64,000 nucleotides of DNA from Deinococcus sp. LM3 (GTDB lineage Bacteria > Deinococcota > Deinococci > Deinococcales > Deinococcaceae): NCBI RefSeq assembly GCF_002017875.1, contig NZ_MUFV01000001.1:1437001-1501000 (forward strand), given 5' to 3'. Position 1 is the first letter of the stretch. Every line of letters starts with the position of its first letter. Position numbers and translations under genes: made by a program. The notes below the pieces were generated by a model that searched no databases, had not been told where the DNA came from, and was given only the letters and a program-made list of their open reading frames with translations. Positions 41,301 to 49,291 of the stretch are shown piece after piece.

Positions 41301-43245
41301 GGCGCCACTGCCCGTCGACGTGTTCAACCTGGGCATCACGCCCACCGCCCTGAGCGGCTTCACGCGCAGCAACCCGCAGGTGTCGGGCTTCGTGGCGGCG
41401 CTGCCCGGCGACCTGGTGCGCCGCACCCTGGACGCCCCCGGCACCCGCGTCCTGACCCTGCCCGACAGCGGCCTGCAACCCGACAGCGAGACGGTGGAAC
41501 TCGTGACCACCGACCCGCGCACCGGCGAGCAGAGTGTCCGCACGCTGGCCCGCCTGACCGATTACACCCTGGACGCCAGCGCCGGCGTGCTGTACTTCCA
41601 GCGGCCGGTGGATCTGGTGGACAGCGAGGGCCGCGACCAGCAGGTGCGCCTCAGCTACCGCCTGAACGATCCGCTGGGCGCCCGCACCCTGGCCTGGGGC
41701 GTGCAGGGCACCTACCGTGTCAGCGACGCCCTGAGCGCCTCGGCGGCCGCCGTGCAGCTCGACGGCGTGACCAGCGTGGGCGTCCGCGCCCGCTACCGCG
41801 CCGACCAGAGCCGCGCGGACCTGCTCACCGCGTACGCCGGTGGGGGCGTCCTCGTGGATGCCGGCGCCAGCCTGACCGGCGAGCGCCTGGGCGTGAACGC
41901 CAGCCTGCACTACCAGGGCGAGGACTACCGCGGCCTGAACGCCTCGGCGGCCGGTCTGGGCGTCACGGCCGACGCCAGCTACAAACTCACGGACCGCCTG
42001 TCCGTCGCGGCGGCCGCTGCCTACAGCAGCACGCCCGGCACGGACGGCGCGGCCGGCACCAGCGGTGGGCGCGCCGACCTGAAGGGTCTGTACAGCTTCT
42101 CGCCGTTCACGCTCGGGGCGGGCATCCGCGCCGGGTTCGGAGACGAGCAGGGCGTGGCCGGTCTGCTCAGCGCCGCCTACACCCAGGGCGGCCTGAGCGT
42201 CAGCGCCGAGCACGCCCAGGCCCTGAGCGGCACGCAGGACAGCACCACCACCCTCAAGGCCAGCGTTCCCGTCGCCGAGAACGTCACCCTGACCGCCCGC
42301 GACGACATCAACTGGGCCGAGGGCCACCGCGCCAGCCTGGGCCTGCAGTCCCGCCTGGGCATGACCAACCTGAACGTCCACTACGACCTGCCCGGCGCGG
42401 ACGGCTGGGGCAACCGCGCCCGCTTCGGCGCGGACACCGCCCTGCCCCTGAACGACACCACCAGCCTCGGCGTCAACGGCAGTTACGTGCTGGACCTCGA
42501 CGGCAACGCCGAGAACACCAGCGGCTGGAACGCCGGCGTGGCCCTGCGCTACAAGACCGACCGCCTCAGCGGCACGCTCGCCGCCGACGCCACCTCCACC
42601 GGCGGGACCACTGCCGGCGGGAACTTCAGCGTGGCCCTCAAGGGCGGCGCCAGCTACCGCCTGAACGAACAGCTGACCCTCAGCGCCGACGGCACCCAGG
42701 TGTTCGGCGCCAGCAGCGGCAGCAACTACGCCGCGTCGGCCGCGCTGCGCGCCGGGCAGTGGCAGGGTCTGGCGTACCTGCGCTACCGCGACGGCGCGCT
42801 GGCCGGCAACACCCCGGAACTGATCGGAGAGGCGAACGTGGAATACCACGTCCCGCGTTACGCCGTGCGCGCCGGAATCGCCGGCCGCAGCCTGCTCGAC
42901 CAGCCGGGCAGCGCCACGTACCAGGGGTCGGTCAGCGGCACGTACTACCTGACCGAGCAGTTCGGTCTGGGCCTCGCCGCGCGCGGGCTGATCCAGCCGG
43001 CCACCGGCTCCAGCCTGCTGAGCCTGGGCCTGGAAGGCAGCTACCGCGCGCTGCCCGGCACCTGGGTCACGCTGGGCTACAACCCGGTCGGCTTCCAGGG
43101 CATCGGCACGAACATCTACACGCGCCAGGGCCTGTACCTACGTCTGGACCTGATGCTCGACGACGGCCAGCCGAACGGCCCGAACCTGAGCGCACCGACC
43201 TCGCCTCCCTTACCCGAAGAGCCCGCGACCGGGGGAGGGGACTGA
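38377..43245 (+). CDS. Large outer-membrane protein: Ig-like/DUF11 domains plus C-terminal beta-barrel, 1622 aa
   Basis: Starts at GTG 38377 with no gap after the previous stop. Signal peptide MKRAITTLTAALLGSAAAQ. Residues 60-260 are beta-rich (VRTDGNGKNTFAFRLNSISA resembles a PPC-like domain). Sandwich domains follow to about 640, with a DUF11-like unit near 550-620 (SVTRESNVRIPFDVPSTKNA). A Big_1/invasin-like Ig domain lies near 770-860 (IADGVTPIRIAVRLTDAAGL). From about residue 870 to the end there are dozens of amphipathic strands with Tyr/Trp girdles and short polar turns (LYVAASGAVNADRS, YRLSYRLNDP-like segments, YLRYRDGALAG), ending YLRLDLMLDDG: an outer-membrane barrel. It could anchor, export or assemble the DUF11 proteins encoded on both sides. 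No named transporter family is matched. Confidence 0.78.
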   Translation: MKRAITTLTAALLGSAAAQEIATSLPLTSVGNKLMWTVGDQDLRLIVGLSSRVQLDVYGAQFDPQDYRSDDYYGDENYSTERPKAPVSSTFTLVNADGQVVREQNFGVGAQDWQTFLNDDLPAGTYTLKVRTDGNGKNTFAFRLNSISAAVEADHLNVTIRSNDWVPALNVANPGGPMGIRMYDGDGPGELEAELRDAQGNAYPVKVSGQLQWDDIKVPEAAGNYTLYLRQPKDTYQYSNSVGFELTTGPIKIVTADTTGRLEIRAELVLPDETLPTQANVTVGEQTYDVRGAAGPFTVPVKEYPVTAEPIKGAEVTLNAPAVTVVKQQTARVDVQVKPSVNLNFVADRPEVCVGDVVTFTARATTEFERQTLPANLRVKLPEGFTAAGETTVTARVDAANPGVLTFEAKAEAAGSGTFTATLAPWNQTQDLKVQVLPTATQIELRRAPLPDTLAGETVTVTLTLKNTSGVPAPYTLTDAPGETLEALDPTSFSGELQPGEEKTLSYRARVRGDGGAQGQLNATLSSNCASQQVVTGVQTVQTPPPPAPTPVVSVTRESNVRIPFDVPSTKNANQVIVAHQPPAGATYVPGSSQLSGRPIADPQAGPSGRYYWTTPGAARGVLTYRVTHEGNLPALSSPTLVGRYAGGVLNVLVGDGNLDDLNNLSGVTAPAAAPENAGALKLPLDGTVYRERDRITVAVESPADSAALPSVNGVPVDPATLGRKSVDAATGTQRQEFYGLPLRTGENTVTFGDQTVRVFLAGTPVRADLKAQQLIADGVTPIRIAVRLTDAAGLTTASSNVTVQTSLEPTQGDARPRVGSYQVKLVDGEGVLELEPLSAPTRFDVRLLLGDKVVTRSFEALPSKTRVGIGMVSLGAILQSGGTAAGEARGQAYLETPVGDGKLYVAASGAVNADRSAAGVTSVTQDRTQGLPTSSPLDRYPNMGDSSSESFPLQGIDPVAVRYEHPAFNVQYRQAPLPVDVFNLGITPTALSGFTRSNPQVSGFVAALPGDLVRRTLDAPGTRVLTLPDSGLQPDSETVELVTTDPRTGEQSVRTLARLTDYTLDASAGVLYFQRPVDLVDSEGRDQQVRLSYRLNDPLGARTLAWGVQGTYRVSDALSASAAAVQLDGVTSVGVRARYRADQSRADLLTAYAGGGVLVDAGASLTGERLGVNASLHYQGEDYRGLNASAAGLGVTADASYKLTDRLSVAAAAAYSSTPGTDGAAGTSGGRADLKGLYSFSPFTLGAGIRAGFGDEQGVAGLLSAAYTQGGLSVSAEHAQALSGTQDSTTTLKASVPVAENVTLTARDDINWAEGHRASLGLQSRLGMTNLNVHYDLPGADGWGNRARFGADTALPLNDTTSLGVNGSYVLDLDGNAENTSGWNAGVALRYKTDRLSGTLAADATSTGGTTAGGNFSVALKGGASYRLNEQLTLSADGTQVFGASSGSNYAASAALRAGQWQGLAYLRYRDGALAGNTPELIGEANVEYHVPRYAVRAGIAGRSLLDQPGSATYQGSVSGTYYLTEQFGLGLAARGLIQPATGSSLLSLGLEGSYRALPGTWVTLGYNPVGFQGIGTNIYTRQGLYLRLDLMLDDGQPNGPNLSAPTSPPLPEEPATGGGD

Positions 43246-43246
43246 T

Positions 43247-46200
43247 ATGGGATACCGCATGCCTGCCCTGCTGACACTGCTGAAACGCGCCACCGCCGCC
43301 GCCGCCGCCCTGATCGTCGCCGGGAGCGTGGCCGGCGCGACCGGAACCACCGCCGGCACCTGCACGGCCACGACCCCGTGGACCGAGACCTTCGACACGA
43401 ACACCACCCGCACCGTCATCAGGAACCACGCGTACACCACCTCGGTGAACACGGTCACGGCCACCGCCGGCAAGTACACCTTCTGGAACAGCATCGACCA
43501 CACCGGCAACGGCGGGCACGCGCTGTACCTGAACGTCACCACCGCCAGCGCCGCCCCGATCCTGCTGTACGAGCAGACCGTCAACGTGCCAGCCGGCTCG
43601 GACCTGTCCTACCGGCATTACGCCCGCACGCACCAGACGTCGCCCTCGCGCCTGCGCTACACCCTCACCGAGACCGCCAGCGGCGCGACGCTGGCCACCC
43701 GTGACGGCAACACCCTGACCACCGGCTACACCCAGGAGACCCTGCCGACCGTCCGCTCGAACGTCACCCAGGTCACCCTGCGTATCTACAGCCTGAACAG
43801 GGGGGTCAGCGGCGACGCGAACGTCCTGAAACTCGACGACCTGAAACTCAGCTGCCCGGTGCCCGCCAAACCCAGCCTGACCATCACCAAGACCGGCAAC
43901 GGCCCCTGGACGGCCGGGCAGAGCGGCGCCACCTACACCCTGAGCGTCAAGAACGTCGGCACCAGCGCGACCAGCGGCGCGGTCACGGTCAGGGACCTGC
44001 TGCCCAGCGGCATCACCGCGCCCGCCAGCTTCACGTCCGGCAGCTGGAGCTGCACGACCAGCGGTCAGACCGTCACCTGCACCGGCACGCCCAACCTGGG
44101 GGTCGGCAGCAGCTCGTTCACGCTGCCCGTGCAGGTGCAGAGCGGCGCGCCCGCCAGCGTCACCAACCGCGCCAGTGTCGGTGGCGGCGGCGACCCCGAC
44201 CCCATCCCCGACCCGGCCGGCTGCACGACCACCGGCGGCCAGTGCGCCGTGTACACCACGACCGTCACCACCCCGCCCCCCGCGCCCGTCACCGGCGTGT
44301 GCAGCGCCGCGACTCCCTTCGTTCAGAGCTTCAACGTCGGCGGCGCCAGCGGCGAGGTCCGCAACCACGACTACCGCAGCGACGCGGGCGTCGTGCAAGC
44401 CACGGACGGCACCTACACCCTCTGGAAGGACATCGACCGTACCGGCAACGGCGGCTTCGCGCTGTTCATGAACATCCGGAACTTCGAAGGCAAGAACGGC
44501 GGCGCCCTGACCACACCGGGCCTGCTGTACGAACAGCGGATCAACGTGCCGGCCGGCGCCGAGGTCAGCTACTCGAACTGGGTCCGCAGCCACTCGAGCA
44601 CCGCCACCCAGCTGAGGTACGTGTTCCGTGACGCGGGCGGCGCCGTCCTGCGCCAGTTCGACGGCGCGGTCGCCACGACCAGCTACACCCAGCAGACCGT
44701 CCCGACCTTCACCAGCCCCGGCCCGCAGGTCACGCTGCAGATCCTGACCCTCAAAGACGGCACGAGCGCCGCCGCGAACGTCCTGAAACTCGACGACCTG
44801 AAACTCAGCTGCCCGGTGCCTGCCAAACCCAGCCTGACCATCACCAAGACCGGCAACGGCCCCTGGACGGTCGGGCAGAGCGGCGCTACCTACACCCTCA
44901 GCGTCCGGAACGAAGGTCCCGGCGCGACCAGCGGCGCGGTCACCGTCCGCGATCTGCTGCCCAGCGGCATCACCGCGCCCGCCAGCTTCACGTCCGGCAA
45001 CTGGAGCTGCACGACCAGTGGCCAGACCGTCACCTGCACCGGTACGCCCAACCTGGGCGCCGGCAGCAGCTCCGACCTGACCTTCAGCGTCACCGTGGGC
45101 AGCGCCGCCAGCGCCACCCCCACCATCACCAACCGCGCCAGCGTCGGCGGCGGCGGCGACCCCGACCCCATCCCCGACCCGGCGAACTGCGCGACCACCG
45201 GCGGTCAGTGCGCCGTGTACAGCACCAGCGTCACGGTGCCGGTCACGCCCCCCACCTGCTCGCGCATCTACGCGCTGACCATCGCCAGCGGCAGTGGCGC
45301 CAGCGACGTGAACGGCGTCACCATCCGCGAACTGGACGAGCAGACGAACACCGTGGGCGCCCTCATCGCCACGCTGCCCGACAGCACCAACTCGGCCACG
45401 CTGGCCGTGTCCACCAACGCCCGCCGCTTCTTCGTGGCCGACCAGAACAACCGCCTGCGGATCTTCGACACGGTCCTGGGTACCTGGAGTTCCGGCGGAA
45501 TCTTCAGTGGCGTCACCGACCGACTCGTCCGCATGACCGTCACCAGCACCGGCGTCGGGTACGCCATGGACTCCGGGCGGAACCTGTGGCGCTTCGAGAC
45601 GGCCAGCCCGTACACCGTCACGGCCCTCGGCCAGCTGAGCGCCACGACCGCCGGCGCCCCCAGCTTCAACATCAACGGCGACTTCTTCGCCGACAGCAGC
45701 GGCAAACTGTACATGATCAGCAGCGCGACCGGATCGGCCGCCATCGACCTGTGGCTGGTCGTGCCCGACACCCTGCGCGCCGAGTACCTGGGGCGCCTGA
45801 GCAACCCGTCGACCGGCTCGCAGTTCAACGGCATCGCCGCCAGCCCCAGCGGGATCTACGCCCGCGACAACCAGGGCCGCCTCGTGAAGATCAACCTCGC
45901 GGACGTCAGTTACACCCCGGTGGGCAGCAACACCCTGGGCTCCACCGACCTGGCCAGCTGCACCTTCCCGGTCATCGCGCCGTCCCTGAGCGCCGTCAAG
46001 AGCGTGAAGAAGGTCGCAGGCACCACCGGTGACAAGGTGCAGCCCGGCGACACCCTGGAATACCAGGTGATCGTCCGGAACAGCGGCACCCTGCCCGCCG
46101 GCGGCGTGACCTTCCAGGACGCCCTGCCCGCCGGCACCGCGTACGTGCCGGACAGCGCCCGCGTGAACGGCTTTACCACCACCGTCACCGGCCAGAACAC

Positions 46201-46831
46201 CACCAGCCTGGGCGGTGCGGCCTACCCCTTCGCGCAGCCGGTCGGGATCTGCAGCGCCGACGGCGCCGCCTGCACCACGCAGGTCCTGAAGATCGACTCC
46301 ACCACCACGCTGGACAACGAGGCCGTCGTGACCTTCCGCGTGACCGTGGTCAGCCCCTTCACCCTCGATCCCGCGCAGGTGCGGAACGTGGCCCGCGTGG
46401 ACTTCGCCGGCGGCCCCAGCACCGGCGTGCCCAGCAACGAGGTCGTCACGCCCGTCTACCAGCCCGCGAAACTGACGGTCGCCAAGACCGTGCGTAACTT
46501 CACGCGGAACGGCGCCGTCGGGACGACCGGTGAAGGCAACCCCGGCGACGTGCTGGAGTACTGCATCACCACCACCAACGTGGGCGGCCTGAACGCCACG
46601 AACATCAGCTTCAGCGACGTGGTGCCCAACAACACCACCTTCACCGTCGCCGGCTTCGGCGCGGGCAAGGACATCCGCCTGACGCCCGCGAGCGGCGAGG
46701 TGTTCTACACCGCCGATGCCGACGCCGACGCCGGCCAGCTGAAAGACGGCAAGGTGCTCGTGCAGGGCGGCAGCTTCGTCCTGGCCCCCACACAGAGCGT
46801 CACCATCTGCTTCCGGGCCACCATCCGCTGA
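43247..46831 (+). CDS. DUF11-repeat surface protein with internal duplication, 1194 aa
   Basis: Two bases after the barrel gene, with GGGGGAGGGG upstream of ATG 43247. Signal peptide near residues 10-32. Residues 38-350 and 351-670 are a tandem duplication: each unit has a lectin-like or jelly-roll part (TGNGG...LLYEQ...VPAG), the block VLKLDDLKLSCPVPAKPSLT, a DUF11 unit (SGAVTVRDLLPSGITAPASF) and the tail GGGGDPDPIPDPA. Residues 675-905 look like a propeller or SMP-type domain (FFVADQNNRLRIFDTVLG; GYAMDSGRNLWRFETASPY). Two further DUF11 units end the protein (VQPGDTLEYQVIVRNSGTLP; GDVLEYCITTTNVGGLNATN). It is extracellular by all indications. It is the last gene of the locus, followed by a hairpin. 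Confidence 0.82.
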   Translation: MGYRMPALLTLLKRATAAAAALIVAGSVAGATGTTAGTCTATTPWTETFDTNTTRTVIRNHAYTTSVNTVTATAGKYTFWNSIDHTGNGGHALYLNVTTASAAPILLYEQTVNVPAGSDLSYRHYARTHQTSPSRLRYTLTETASGATLATRDGNTLTTGYTQETLPTVRSNVTQVTLRIYSLNRGVSGDANVLKLDDLKLSCPVPAKPSLTITKTGNGPWTAGQSGATYTLSVKNVGTSATSGAVTVRDLLPSGITAPASFTSGSWSCTTSGQTVTCTGTPNLGVGSSSFTLPVQVQSGAPASVTNRASVGGGGDPDPIPDPAGCTTTGGQCAVYTTTVTTPPPAPVTGVCSAATPFVQSFNVGGASGEVRNHDYRSDAGVVQATDGTYTLWKDIDRTGNGGFALFMNIRNFEGKNGGALTTPGLLYEQRINVPAGAEVSYSNWVRSHSSTATQLRYVFRDAGGAVLRQFDGAVATTSYTQQTVPTFTSPGPQVTLQILTLKDGTSAAANVLKLDDLKLSCPVPAKPSLTITKTGNGPWTVGQSGATYTLSVRNEGPGATSGAVTVRDLLPSGITAPASFTSGNWSCTTSGQTVTCTGTPNLGAGSSSDLTFSVTVGSAASATPTITNRASVGGGGDPDPIPDPANCATTGGQCAVYSTSVTVPVTPPTCSRIYALTIASGSGASDVNGVTIRELDEQTNTVGALIATLPDSTNSATLAVSTNARRFFVADQNNRLRIFDTVLGTWSSGGIFSGVTDRLVRMTVTSTGVGYAMDSGRNLWRFETASPYTVTALGQLSATTAGAPSFNINGDFFADSSGKLYMISSATGSAAIDLWLVVPDTLRAEYLGRLSNPSTGSQFNGIAASPSGIYARDNQGRLVKINLADVSYTPVGSNTLGSTDLASCTFPVIAPSLSAVKSVKKVAGTTGDKVQPGDTLEYQVIVRNSGTLPAGGVTFQDALPAGTAYVPDSARVNGFTTTVTGQNTTSLGGAAYPFAQPVGICSADGAACTTQVLKIDSTTTLDNEAVVTFRVTVVSPFTLDPAQVRNVARVDFAGGPSTGVPSNEVVTPVYQPAKLTVAKTVRNFTRNGAVGTTGEGNPGDVLEYCITTTNVGGLNATNISFSDVVPNNTTFTVAGFGAGKDIRLTPASGEVFYTADADADAGQLKDGKVLVQGGSFVLAPTQSVTICFRATIR
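43358..45255 (+). repeat. Tandem intragenic duplication, about 950 bp per unit
   Basis: Unit 1 about 43358-44299, unit 2 about 44300-45255. From the VLKLDDLKLSC segment onward the two are offset by exactly 957 bases and nearly identical in DNA (for example ACGTCCTGAAACTCGACGAC at 43821 and 44778). The jelly-roll parts have diverged and differ by a few codons. High identity at third positions in the second half suggests recent copying or gene conversion there. Confidence 0.8.
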
Positions 46832-46854
46832 CCCCCACCGACCTTCCCTGACGC

Positions 46855-46882
46855 GCGGGCCACCTCCTCACGGGTGGCCCGC
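46855..46882 (+). terminator. Hairpin closing the surface locus
   Basis: Perfect 10-bp stem GCGGGCCACC (46855-46864) with GGTGGCCCGC (46873-46882), 8-base loop, 23 bases after the last stop. It is followed by GTTCCCGTTCC with few T, so of moderate quality. Confidence 0.6.
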
Positions 46883-47005
46883 GTTCCCGTTCCTCTGAGC
46901 GCCGCGAAGCGTTCCCGTCCCCTGAGCGCCGCAGGGCGTTCATATCCCCTGAAGTTGGGGCGCGCGCCTACCGTCCCGCCCGCCGCACTGGGAGACAGTC
47001 AGGGA

Positions 47006-49291
47006 ATGCCCGGCGGAACACAACTGGTGTGGTTCAAGAAGGACCTGCGCGTGCGGGATCACGCGCCGCTGCGTGAGGCGGCCCGGCGCGGCCCGGTCCT
47101 GCCAGTGTTCATCTACGAACCCGAACAGCTGACCCATGAGGAGTTCGCCGGGCACCACCTGACGTACCTGAACGACAGCCTGCGCGAACTGGACGCCAGC
47201 CTGCGCGCCCTGGGCACCCCGCTGGTCGTGCGGATCGGGGAGGCCGCGGCGGTGCTCGAAGAGCTGCGCGCCGCCCATGACGTGCGGGCCGTGTGGGCGC
47301 ACGAGGAAACCGGGAACGGCGTGAGCTACCAGCGGGACCGTCGCGTGCGGGCCTGGGCGCGGGCACGTGGTCTGCCCCTGACCGAGGTGCCGCAGAACGG
47401 CGTGATCCGCCGCATGGTGAACCGCGACGGCTGGGCCGCCACCTGGGAGGAACGCCTGAGTGCGCCGCCGGTTCCCACCCCCGACAGCCTGACGGGCGTG
47501 AACGCCGACCCCGGCGGCCTGCGCACCCACGCGGAACTGGGCGTGCCTGCCAGCACGAAGGTCATCCCGCGCGGCGGTGAGGCGGGGGCGCACGCCACCC
47601 TGCACTCGTTCCTGACGGCGCGCGGCGTGAACTACATGCGCGAGATGAGCAGCCCCCTGAGTGCTGAGAGCAGCTGCTCGCGCCTGAGCGCCCCGCTGGC
47701 CTTCGGGACCGTGTCACTGCGCGAGGTGGTGCAGGCCACCCGCGTGCGCCTCGCGCAGGTGCGGGGCGACCCGGATGCCGACCCGCGCTGGGTGCGGTCG
47801 CTGCGCTCGTACGAGTCGCGGCTGCACTGGCACTGCCATTTCATGCAGCGACTGGAAAGCCAGCCGGACATGGAATTCCGCACCCTGAACCGCGCCCTGG
47901 AAGGCCTGCGTGCACACGAGTGGAACCAGGACTTCTACGACCGCTGGCAGTACGGACAGACCGGCTACCCCCTGATCGACGCCTGTATGCGGATGCTGCG
48001 CGACACCGGCTGGCTGAACTTCCGCATGCGGGCCCTGCTGGTCAGTTTCGCCACGCAGCACCTGTGGCTGCACTGGCGCCGGCCCGGGCTGTTCCTGGCG
48101 CGCGAGTGGCTGGACAACGAACCCGGCATCCACTGGTCGCAGATGCAGATGCAGAGCAGCACGGTCGGCATCAACCGCGTGCGCATCTACTCCCCGACCC
48201 GGCAGGCCCGCGAGCAGGACCCGGACGGGGTGTTCCTGCGCCGCTGGCTGCCGGAACTCGCGGACGTGCCCACCGACTTCATCCACGCGCCCTGGGAGTG
48301 GAGCGGCGCCGGACGCCTGAGCTACCCGCCGCCCATCGTGAACGAGCACGAGGCCGGACGCGCCGCCCGCGCCCGCATCGCCGCCGCCCGCGCCACCCCC
48401 GAGTTCGAAGCCGAGGCCCGCCGCATCTACGTGACCCACGGCAGCCGCAAGAAGGCCGAGCTGCGGGCCGAACGAAAAGCCAAGGGACTCCCGGAGAACT
48501 CCCCACCCACGCCCCGCGCCCGTGCCGTAAAAAGGAACATCATGAGCGACCAGCCCGACCTCTTCGGCCACGCCCCGACCCCCTCCGACGCGCCGAAAGC
48601 CATCTTGCCCGCCGGCCTCCCCGACTCCTGGCAGCGCGCCCTGGAAGGCGAATTCGCCGCGCCGTACTTCCACGAACTCAAGGATTACCTCGTGCGGGAA
48701 CGCCGCGAGCAGACCATCTACCCGCCGGCCGCCGACGTGTTCAACGCCCTGCGCCTCACGCCGCTGGAAGACGTGAAGGTCCTGATCCTGGGCCAGGACC
48801 CCTACCACCGCCCCGGACAGGCGCACGGCCTGAGCTTCAGCGTCCGCCCCGGCGTGCCGGTCCCGCCCAGCCTGCGCAACATCTACAAGGAACTCCAGAC
48901 GGACCTGCCCGGCTTCACGCCGCCCCGCCACGGCTCGCTGACCAGCTGGGCCGCGCAGGGCGTGCTGCTGCTGAACGCCGTTCTGACCGTCCGCGAGGGG
49001 CAACCCAACACGCACGCCGGGCAGGGCTGGGAGCACTTCACGGACGCCGTGATCCGCGCCGTGAACGACCAGCCGGAGCGGGTGGTGTTCATCCTGTGGG
49101 GCGCGTACGCCCGCAAGAAGAAGAAACTGATCACCGCGCCGCAGCACGTCATCCTGGAATCCGCGCACCCCAGCCCCCTGAGCGTCGCCAACTTCCTGGG
49201 CACCCGGCCCTTCAGCCGCACGAACGCCGCGCTACAGGAGGCCGGACGCACCCCCATCGACTGGCAACTGCCCGCCAGGGCCGAAGGATGA
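47006..49291 (+). CDS. Cryptochrome/photolyase-family protein, open in frame into uracil-DNA glycosylase
   Basis: Residues 1-512 are a photolyase: N-terminal antenna-chromophore domain (QLVWFKKDLRVRDHAPL) and C-terminal FAD domain (WNQDFYDRWQYGQTGYPLID, LNFRMRALLVSFATQHLWLH, NRVRIYSPTRQAREQDPDG), the branch common in cyanobacteria. It would use blue light to repair UV photoproducts or act as a cryptochrome. No stop codon separates it from the uracil-DNA glycosylase sequence starting at residue 513, so the frame predicts a 761-residue fusion. The junction is a charged tail (SRKKAELRAERKAKGLPEN). A TAA lies at 48528-48530 in the next frame, so a one-base slip would end the photolyase just before the glycosylase ribosome site. 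ATG 47006 follows CAGGGA; a longer frame from 46874 has no homology. Confidence 0.85.
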   Translation: MPGGTQLVWFKKDLRVRDHAPLREAARRGPVLPVFIYEPEQLTHEEFAGHHLTYLNDSLRELDASLRALGTPLVVRIGEAAAVLEELRAAHDVRAVWAHEETGNGVSYQRDRRVRAWARARGLPLTEVPQNGVIRRMVNRDGWAATWEERLSAPPVPTPDSLTGVNADPGGLRTHAELGVPASTKVIPRGGEAGAHATLHSFLTARGVNYMREMSSPLSAESSCSRLSAPLAFGTVSLREVVQATRVRLAQVRGDPDADPRWVRSLRSYESRLHWHCHFMQRLESQPDMEFRTLNRALEGLRAHEWNQDFYDRWQYGQTGYPLIDACMRMLRDTGWLNFRMRALLVSFATQHLWLHWRRPGLFLAREWLDNEPGIHWSQMQMQSSTVGINRVRIYSPTRQAREQDPDGVFLRRWLPELADVPTDFIHAPWEWSGAGRLSYPPPIVNEHEAGRAARARIAAARATPEFEAEARRIYVTHGSRKKAELRAERKAKGLPENSPPTPRARAVKRNIMSDQPDLFGHAPTPSDAPKAILPAGLPDSWQRALEGEFAAPYFHELKDYLVRERREQTIYPPAADVFNALRLTPLEDVKVLILGQDPYHRPGQAHGLSFSVRPGVPVPPSLRNIYKELQTDLPGFTPPRHGSLTSWAAQGVLLLNAVLTVREGQPNTHAGQGWEHFTDAVIRAVNDQPERVVFILWGAYARKKKKLITAPQHVILESAHPSPLSVANFLGTRPFSRTNAALQEAGRTPIDWQLPARAEG
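48542..49291 (+). CDS. ung: Uracil-DNA glycosylase, family 1
   Basis: Residues from ATG 48542 form a complete 249-residue family-1 enzyme, the normal length. It removes uracil from DNA as the first step of base excision repair. The catalytic motif LILGQDPYHRPGQAHGLSFS is intact, as are LLLNAVLTVREGQPN and the DNA-intercalation loop ESAHPSPLS. AAAGGAA (48531-48537) is at ideal spacing for independent initiation at this ATG, so it may be made both alone and as the C-terminal half of the photolyase fusion. The start MSDQPDLFGHAP is like the D. radiodurans protein. The stop overlaps the topoisomerase start (ATGA). Confidence 0.93.
   Translation: MSDQPDLFGHAPTPSDAPKAILPAGLPDSWQRALEGEFAAPYFHELKDYLVRERREQTIYPPAADVFNALRLTPLEDVKVLILGQDPYHRPGQAHGLSFSVRPGVPVPPSLRNIYKELQTDLPGFTPPRHGSLTSWAAQGVLLLNAVLTVREGQPNTHAGQGWEHFTDAVIRAVNDQPERVVFILWGAYARKKKKLITAPQHVILESAHPSPLSVANFLGTRPFSRTNAALQEAGRTPIDWQLPARAEG

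Noticed and set aside
35488..42849. A 2453-residue open frame on the minus strand
   Set aside because: It is the antisense of the two surface genes; its composition is Val/Ala/Gly-rich with no domain, no ribosome site, and it exists because C-ending codons on the other strand avoid stops.
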